Assembly: GCA_002451015.1 (NCBI GenBank)
Contig: DKBB01000001.1
Location: forward strand, 1 to 19,760
Source of the DNA: Acidobacteria bacterium UBA6911
GTDB lineage: Bacteria; Acidobacteriota; UBA6911
DNA length: 19,760 nucleotides
Reading direction: 5' to 3'
Shown: positions 15,616 through 19,760 of the stretch, one piece after another
Position numbering within the stretch: the stretch's first letter is position 1
Layout of the letters: each line of letters begins with the position of its first letter
Notes under the pieces: generated by a model
What the model was told of the DNA's origin: nothing
The model's input: only the letters and a program-made list of their open reading frames with translations
Database searches by the model: none
Made by a program: the position numbers and the translations under genes

Positions 15616-17124
15616 CTACTCCAGTTTTATGAGTTTCAGCACGTAGCGGGCAAAACTTCCATAGGCCCAGGCTGCCATCGGGACAAAAAGGGCAATGAGA
15701 GCCGCGGACAGCATTCGATGCCCGGTTCCGGGCTTCGTTAAAAATGCGAGAATGGATTCCTGGTTATTGAAAACCGCCAGATAAATAACAATAGAAGCGG
15801 CCGCATAAAGAGCCATATGGAGCCACTGTTTCGGACCGAAAAGATAATGACTCTTGAGATCCTCGGTACTTATGATAGGAACCTTAAGATGATCGGCAAG
15901 AATACCGATAAGATCCCGTCTCATACGCTTCTGCACCGACGCTACCCTGGAGAGGAAAACGTCTCCGACTACAACAAGGCTGTTTTTTTCCGTCCGGTTC
16001 AAGCTGGAAAGCAGTGCCTGGGTTCCCCCGGCAATCGTTCTGATTGTATTCGCTCGCCCTACCTGGATGAGTTTGTCAAACGTTTTTGCAACTCCCTCGG
16101 AATCGTCCTCGTGGGATATCGCCGGTGTATCATCCAGGATCCCTCCATCGACCGCTCGATCGGAGGTCTCCATTTCTGCAGGTTGTTTGATTGTTGCAGG
16201 CACCTTTCCAGCGTCTTCGGTTAACCGGATCATTTCAACGGAGGCATTCCATTTCTCCGCTACCTGGATGACCTGCTCCAGCGCAGGCGCGGCAGGATCA
16301 AAGTTTTCCTGGATGTAAAGGATATTTGTTGTCGCGACGGTACAGACTATGGATTGAATGCCGTCAATCCTTTCCAGCACTTCCGGAATGGCGGCAGCCT
16401 GTTTTGACTGGCGGGGAAGGTACGTCACGGCGACATTTCCATGATCCGCTTTCACCGTAACGCTGACATCCCGGGTCCGTTCATCCCTTCCTACAGCCAG
16501 TCGGCAGCGGGAAGCCAGGAGCGTATCCCGAACGGCCTGCAGGGAGGCAGGCGTTTCCTTGAAATCCGGAAGCTGGGCGACAGCAACCAGCGCAGACGCG
16601 GAATTATCCACGGTTATATTCAAAGAATTGATTGTAATGTCGTATAAGGAAGGATCTTCCCAGTCGACGTTATACAGAGCTCGAACCCAGCGACGGCGAT
16701 CTTCATCAACCTGGTCATTGTACTTCCTGGCTTTCTCCCGAGTGAGACTCGGCATCCGTCGCAAGGTCATGTTAATGCGCTCTTCATTGTTTGCAATGGC
16801 GCGAATCCTTAAAACATGGCGGATGCCGGGCAAGACCAGGTGACCGGTCCTTCCATGATAGACCACACTTTTTTCCATGGCGCGTTCGCAGATTTGTTCG
16901 GATATGAAAGCCTTCATCAATTCCACCTGAGTGGCAAGAGCTTCCGTAATGGGATGGCGTTTGAGAATAGCCGATTCAATCTTCCCGACGGGAATTCCCT
17001 GATCCGTCGCGCTGTCTGTCAGTCGTTCTCGGGCAATACAGTCATATCCCAATTTTGCGGCTAGCTTTTCGGCCAATTCGTTTCCGTAACCATAACTGCC
17101 GCGGGAAACGCAGATAATTTGCAT
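15616..17124 (-). CDS. Cytidylate-kinase-like protein with BON-like region and C-terminal membrane anchor
   Basis: The 502-residue protein begins with a PF13189-type cytidylate-kinase-like domain (about 1-185): IICVSRGSYGYGNELAEKLAAKLGYD, VVYHGRTGHLVLPG, the arginine-rich EERINMTLRRMPS, REKARKYNDQVDEDRRRWVR and YDITINS. The P-loop lacks the Lys of true CMP kinases (SRGSYGYGNE), which is usual for this family, so nucleotide kinase activity is not assured. Residues about 195-280 are BON-like (LQAVRDTLLASRCRL, HGNVAVTYL, IPEVLERIDGIQSIV). Residues about 340-430 are acidic then a Rossmann-like stretch (SLVVVGDVFLSR, LKVPIISTEDL). Two hydrophobic helices (about 434-453 and 470-492) anchor it to the inner membrane. 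It starts 6 bases after the Usp-like stop and precedes the permease, which suggests a membrane-associated complex (inference). Confidence 0.88.
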   Translation of the reverse strand: MQIICVSRGSYGYGNELAEKLAAKLGYDCIARERLTDSATDQGIPVGKIESAILKRHPITEALATQVELMKAFISEQICERAMEKSVVYHGRTGHLVLPGIRHVLRIRAIANNEERINMTLRRMPSLTREKARKYNDQVDEDRRRWVRALYNVDWEDPSLYDITINSLNITVDNSASALVAVAQLPDFKETPASLQAVRDTLLASRCRLAVGRDERTRDVSVTVKADHGNVAVTYLPRQSKQAAAIPEVLERIDGIQSIVCTVATTNILYIQENFDPAAPALEQVIQVAEKWNASVEMIRLTEDAGKVPATIKQPAEMETSDRAVDGGILDDTPAISHEDDSEGVAKTFDKLIQVGRANTIRTIAGGTQALLSSLNRTEKNSLVVVGDVFLSRVASVQKRMRRDLIGILADHLKVPIISTEDLKSHYLFGPKQWLHMALYAAASIVIYLAVFNNQESILAFLTKPGTGHRMLSAALIALFVPMAAWAYGSFARYVLKLIKLE

Positions 17125-17130
17125 GGGGAT

Positions 17131-17574
17131 CTATCCTTCCTTATGTTTGCAGGTATTTGCTTTTATGTCTTTGGTTCTCTGTATCGGCGATACAATGGAA
17201 CAGGGAAGCGTTCCCTTAAGCTTGTTAAGCCAATGGTAGGGTTTTCCCGTGCCGAGATTCCCGACCATCCTTTCATCGCTTCCCCAGACGATGACAGCCA
17301 AACCGGAATGAACCGCCAGATACTTCAGAAGTTCGGTTGCTTTGTCTCCATATCGAATGTCTTTCGAAACCTGTATCCGTGCCTGTTGGATCGGTTCCAT
17401 CAATTCTTTAACCAGAACATCATCCGGACAGAATGCATGCAGCGCATCCGAAACCAGCATCAGAAGTAATATTGGCATTTGAAGCCGCCGGGCAAGTTCT
17501 ATGGAATAAAGAACGCTTTCCTCCCGGATATTGCAGTCCTCGCAGAGGAACAGAATTTTCTTTTCCTCGGTCAT
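17131..17574 (-). CDS. Universal stress protein-like small protein
   Basis: This 147-residue protein begins MTEEKKILFLCEDCNIREES, has the helix ELARRLQMPILLLMLVSDAL and ends in the Usp-like pattern SGLAVIVWGSDERM, GNLGTGKPYHWLNKLKG, LPCSIVSP. The G-2X-G-9X-G nucleotide loop of ATP-binding Usp proteins is only partly recognisable, so ATP binding is uncertain. The frame extends upstream to 17685, but that extension is cysteine- and proline-rich and runs through the palindrome-like repeat; ATG 17574 with GAGAGAGG upstream and a proper Usp N-terminus is preferred. It is the first gene of the seven-gene minus-strand unit and is preceded by the candidate sigma-54 promoter. Confidence 0.87.
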   Translation of the reverse strand: MTEEKKILFLCEDCNIREESVLYSIELARRLQMPILLLMLVSDALHAFCPDDVLVKELMEPIQQARIQVSKDIRYGDKATELLKYLAVHSGLAVIVWGSDERMVGNLGTGKPYHWLNKLKGTLPCSIVSPIQRTKDIKANTCKHKEG

Positions 17575-17590
17575 CACCTCTCTCCGTGGA

Positions 17591-17627
17591 CCCGCATTTC
17601 TCGAGAAGATTTGCAGGAAATGTGGGC
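17591..17627. repeat. Diverged copy of the palindromic repeat, in the operon leader
   Basis: CCCGCATTTC (17591-17600) pairs with GAAATGTGGG (17617-17626) with one mismatch (a G-U wobble in + strand RNA). The 37-base unit aligns without gaps to 13385-13421 at 29 positions. Changes cluster in the inner arms; the outer CCCGCATTTCTC and GAAATG edges are kept. It lies 17 bases before the Usp-like start, so it would sit in the 5' leader of the operon mRNA. Confidence 0.75.
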
Positions 17628-17710
17628 CAGGGCACCTGCATCCAGGATTACAGGTTTGTGGCACATTGAACCCCGCCAGGGGCAAAACATGGATTTATAT
17701 CTTAGATAGA

Positions 17711-17726
17711 GGCAATTAGGAGACCA
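17711..17726 (-). promoter_or_regulatory. Candidate sigma-54 (-24/-12) promoter for the seven-gene operon
   Basis: The minus strand reads TGGTCTCCTAATTGCC. The invariant GG and GC are exactly 10 bases apart and the -12 box TTGC is complete; the rest of the -24 box beyond TGG does not match. Transcription would begin near 17700, about 125 bases before ATG 17574. A gene for a sigma-54 activator lies directly upstream, and paired dyads sit at about -100 and -175, the usual range for enhancer sites. Confidence 0.45.
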
Positions 17727-17791
17727 GAAAGTGATATTCGGATATGTCTAAAGATTAGAAGCATTTAATGCTTTTCTATTTTCACGGCAGG

Positions 17792-17808
17792 TGTTGCATT
17801 GCGCAACA
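17792..17808. promoter_or_regulatory. Dyad 1: TGTTGC-N5-GCAACA, candidate activator-binding site
   Basis: Perfect 6-bp arms with a 5-base spacer (centre-to-centre 11 bp, one helical turn). The centre lies about 100 bp upstream of the predicted sigma-54 transcription start. Its half-sites are the same words as in dyad 2, in the opposite arrangement. Confidence 0.45.
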
Positions 17809-17857
17809 GCAAAGGAAACAAACCGCACAAAGGCAGCATTTACCATCAAGAGGACGC

Positions 17858-17894
17858 GTAACAATATGCAACATAATCTGTTGCAAATTGTTAC
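17858..17894. promoter_or_regulatory. Dyad 2: 37-bp near-perfect inverted repeat, candidate enhancer site
   Basis: GTAACAATATGCAACA (17858-17873) and TGTTGCAAATTGTTAC (17879-17894) are complementary at 15 of 16 positions around a 5-base spacer. The core is TGCAACA-N5-TGTTGCA, with a layout like known NtrC-type enhancers (short arms, N5). It begins 2 bases after the stop of the sigma-54 regulator. It could also form an RNA hairpin after that gene, but on the minus strand GCGTCCTC follows, not a T tract. Confidence 0.55.
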
Positions 17895-17896
17895 AT

Positions 17897-19348
17897 TTAT
17901 TCTTCAAATTCCTTTTGCTTCAATTTCCGATAAAGCGATACGCGATCGATTCCCAGAATTCTGGCCGCCTGTGTTTTGTTATGTTCCACCCGGGCAAGAA
18001 CCCATCGGATGTAGTCCTCTTCAATTTCTGAAAGGGTTTTCATCGTCCCTTTCTCCTTACGAAAGGCAACCGTTTCAAAAGCCCGCAGGTCGGAGGGCAG
18101 ATCCCGGGATTCGATTCGACTTCCCTGTGCCAGGGCGGCCGCCCGTTCCACAATATTTTCCAGTTCCCGGATATTGCCCGGAAAACTGTAGTTCATCAAT
18201 AAACCCATCGCTTCTTCGGAAAAACCATCGAAGTGTTTTCCTATCTGGCCGGCGGTTCTTTTAAGACAGTACATGCTCAGCAACGGAATATCTTCCTTTC
18301 TCTGTTCGAGTGTCGGAAGTTTGATGGCGATGACATTCAATCTGAAATACAGATCCTGCCGAAAAATCCCGGCTTCAACCAATTTCTTAAGATCTTTATT
18401 CGTCGCTGAAAGAATCCGGATATCCACCGGGATGGGCCGGGAACTTCCTACGCGAAACAGCTCCTTCTCCTGGACGGCTCTCAGTATTTTTGCCTGCATG
18501 GTGGGGGACATATCCCCGACCTCATCAAAAAAAACGGTCCCTCCATCCGCGCTTTCCAATAGTCCCGGCGTGGTTTTTGAGGCCCCGGTATAAGCGTCCT
18601 TTTCGTGCCCGAACAGCTCGTTTGCCAGGAGTTCATCCGCGAAAGAGGCGCAGTTAAAAGCCAGGAATCGTTTATCTCTTCTTCTGCTGTGATTGTGAAT
18701 TGCCCGTGCGATCAGCTCCTTGCCGGTACCGGATTCTCCGGCAATCAGCACATTCGCTTCCGACTGCTTCATTCTATCTATGGTGGATTTTATGGCCTGT
18801 ATTTTCGGGGAATTTCCAATAATATCGAGAAAATCGGATGGGCCTTCTTGTTCCAGTTCACGGATCCGCGTTTTCAAACGGCGTTTCTCCACAGCCTGTT
18901 CCACGATATGATACAGTTCGTCGGAGCGGATCGGTTTCTGCAGATAATGAAAAGCACCTTTCCTGGTTGCCTGGATGGCGGAATCCACGGAGGCATATCC
19001 GGTGATAACCACGACTTCCGTATCCGGGGACACCTTTTTGGAATAGGCGAGTACGGCGAGACCATCGATACCGCCCAGGATCAGGTCGGTGAGTACCAGG
19101 TCGAATTTTAATGCGTTCAACAAATCGATAGCCTGCTCCCCGGTGACGGCTGTGTGGGTCTCGAATCCTTTTTTCTCCATAAGGCTCTTCATGCGCTTCA
19201 GAGCCGTTTCCTCGTCGTCTACAATCAGGATTCGATAGGGCCCAGGTTTTTTACCGATTTTTCCAACCTCCTCTTCCATTTCTATCATCCCGCTGTATCC
19301 GGAAACCGGCGCTGAAAATACAGCCCGAAGATCCCGGAACTTTTTCAT
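17897..19348 (-). CDS. Sigma-54-dependent response regulator (NtrC family)
   Basis: The 483-residue protein has a receiver domain (about 38-155) with ILIVDDE, phosphoacceptor Asp88 in LVLTDLI, Thr116 in VVITGYAS and Lys138 in YLQKPI. The AAA+ domain (about 173-400) has Walker A GESGTGKE (204-211), Walker B GGTVFFDEVGD (269-279), RILSATNKDL, arginine-finger region FRQDLYFRLNV and YSFPGNIRELENIVERA. A Fis-type helix-turn-helix ends the protein (NKTQAARILGIDRVSLYRKL). The sigma-54-contact loop reads DAYTGA (251-256) where GAFTGA is the consensus. No strong ribosome site is visible at ATG 19348; ATG 19288 or 19279 would shorten an N-terminal tail lying outside the receiver fold. It follows the MATE gene by 20 bases. 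The likely target is the operon downstream, whose promoter region begins just past its stop. Confidence 0.95.
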   Translation of the reverse strand: MKKFRDLRAVFSAPVSGYSGMIEMEEEVGKIGKKPGPYRILIVDDEETALKRMKSLMEKKGFETHTAVTGEQAIDLLNALKFDLVLTDLILGGIDGLAVLAYSKKVSPDTEVVVITGYASVDSAIQATRKGAFHYLQKPIRSDELYHIVEQAVEKRRLKTRIRELEQEGPSDFLDIIGNSPKIQAIKSTIDRMKQSEANVLIAGESGTGKELIARAIHNHSRRRDKRFLAFNCASFADELLANELFGHEKDAYTGASKTTPGLLESADGGTVFFDEVGDMSPTMQAKILRAVQEKELFRVGSSRPIPVDIRILSATNKDLKKLVEAGIFRQDLYFRLNVIAIKLPTLEQRKEDIPLLSMYCLKRTAGQIGKHFDGFSEEAMGLLMNYSFPGNIRELENIVERAAALAQGSRIESRDLPSDLRAFETVAFRKEKGTMKTLSEIEEDYIRWVLARVEHNKTQAARILGIDRVSLYRKLKQKEFEE

Positions 19349-19368
19349 ATTCAGGTTGGCACTGATCC

Positions 19369-19760
19369 TTAGATTTTAACATCGATGGATTCCGTCCGCC
19401 CAAGTCTTTTAACGTAACGGCACGCCCAGCCGAAGACGATGGGAATGTAGGCAAGTCCGGCCGCGGCCATGCCGATCCACACACCGTGCAGTCCCCTTTC
19501 GAGATAAACGCCGAGAATCCATGCAAACGGCACCGTAAACAAAATTGTCCGGATCAGTGTCGCCGCCAACGCGAAAATTCCCTTGCCCGTGCCCTGGAAA
19601 AGTCCCGAAGAAAGCATCCCGAAGGGCGCCGTCGGAAGAAGCACCCAGATAATGCGAAGGAATTTCTCCAATTCCGGGACAAGCATCTGGGACTCTGCGG
19701 ACCAGGTAAAGATCCAGGTAATCTGAGGAGCGAAAACAACGACAATCACGGCAAGAAACA
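19369..19760 (-). CDS. MATE family efflux transporter, C-terminal part (start off window)
   Basis: The frame is open from the right edge of the window to the stop at 19369, giving the last 130 residues. The GTG at 19749 is inside the frame (FLAVIVVVFAPQ) and is not the start. It contains LRIIWVLLPTAPFGMLSSG, FQGTGKGIFALAATLIRTIL, WILGVYLERGLHGVWIGMA and AYIPIVFGWACRYVKRLG, which match the last helices of MATE multidrug/cation antiporters. About three to four hydrophobic helices are visible and the end is basic. The regulator gene begins 20 bases further on, so the two may be co-transcribed. Confidence 0.85.
   Translation of the reverse strand, partial: FLAVIVVVFAPQITWIFTWSAESQMLVPELEKFLRIIWVLLPTAPFGMLSSGLFQGTGKGIFALAATLIRTILFTVPFAWILGVYLERGLHGVWIGMAAAGLAYIPIVFGWACRYVKRLGRTESIDVKI

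Noticed and set aside
17575..17685. N-terminal extension of the Usp-like protein to ATG 17685
   Set aside because: The extra 37 residues are Cys/Pro-rich, run through the palindrome-like repeat and lack Usp similarity; ATG 17574 has its own ribosome site.
17677..17696. Second TGGC...TGCC pattern on the minus strand as a sigma-54 promoter
   Set aside because: The GG-to-GC distance is 13 rather than 10 bases, so it cannot be a -24/-12 element; 17711-17726 fits the spacing.
17759..17773. AAGCATT-T-AATGCTT dyad between dyad 1 and the candidate promoter
   Set aside because: A single-base centre prevents a stable hairpin and the words do not recur; I could not tie it to an IHF or activator site.
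17858..17894. Dyad 2 as intrinsic terminator of the sigma-54 regulator gene
   Set aside because: The minus-strand sequence after the hairpin is GCGTCCTC, not a T tract, and the core half-sites recur at 17792-17808, which favours a binding site; a weak terminator role cannot be excluded.
1..19760. CRISPR arrays, tRNA/rRNA genes, insertion sequences, phage or integron features
   Set aside because: I read both strands for direct-repeat arrays, cloverleaf-like segments and transposase/integrase motifs and saw none; only the two palindromic repeat copies hint at mobile-type elements.

Overview
The window looks like the chromosome of an anaerobic deltaproteobacterium (Desulfobacterota, sulfate reducer or syntroph type). 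I infer this from gene content: a large NAD-dependent glutamate dehydrogenase, a TauE/SafE permease beside a cytidylate-kinase-like protein and a Usp-like protein, a PEP/pyruvate-binding protein without the usual C-terminal barrel, a sigma-54 response regulator, and moderate G+C. There is no rRNA, tRNA, CRISPR array, transposase or integrase. All recognised genes are intact except the two cut by the window edges.

Left part (1-7752). A secreted esterase with a LolA-like N-terminal domain runs leftwards off the window. It is divergent from a monocistronic-looking NAD-glutamate dehydrogenase. A 426-base stretch with several hairpins follows. Next come a small SnoaL-like protein and a signalling pair on the + strand: a STAS anti-sigma-factor antagonist and a multidomain phosphatase (degenerate receiver, FHA, GAF, SpoIIE-type PP2C). 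The pair is half of a partner-switching module; no anti-sigma kinase or sigma factor is visible.

Middle (7839-8702). A secreted protein reads on the minus strand and converges with the phosphatase gene. It resembles DUF8021, a family I know mainly from fungi.

Right part (8882-19760), all minus strand. The main unit runs from 17574 down to 8882: Usp-like protein, membrane-anchored cytidylate-kinase-like protein, TauE/SafE permease, unknown 327-residue protein, single-domain response regulator, PEP-synthase-like protein and membrane histidine kinase. Upstream lie a sigma-54 response regulator and the end of a MATE transporter gene. The 322-base gap between the sigma-54 regulator and the Usp-like gene holds a candidate -24/-12 promoter. 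Upstream of it are two dyads built from TGTTGC/GCAACA half-sites, both with 11-bp centre spacing, placed where enhancer sites would be.

My reading is that the kinase senses a periplasmic signal, phosphorylates the sigma-54 regulator and/or the CheY-like protein, and drives a regulon containing an anion permease and two unusual phosphotransfer-type enzymes. The linkage is seen in the sequence; the circuit is inference. A 36-bp perfect palindrome inside the operon has a diverged copy in the operon leader, which suggests a dispersed REP-like repeat.
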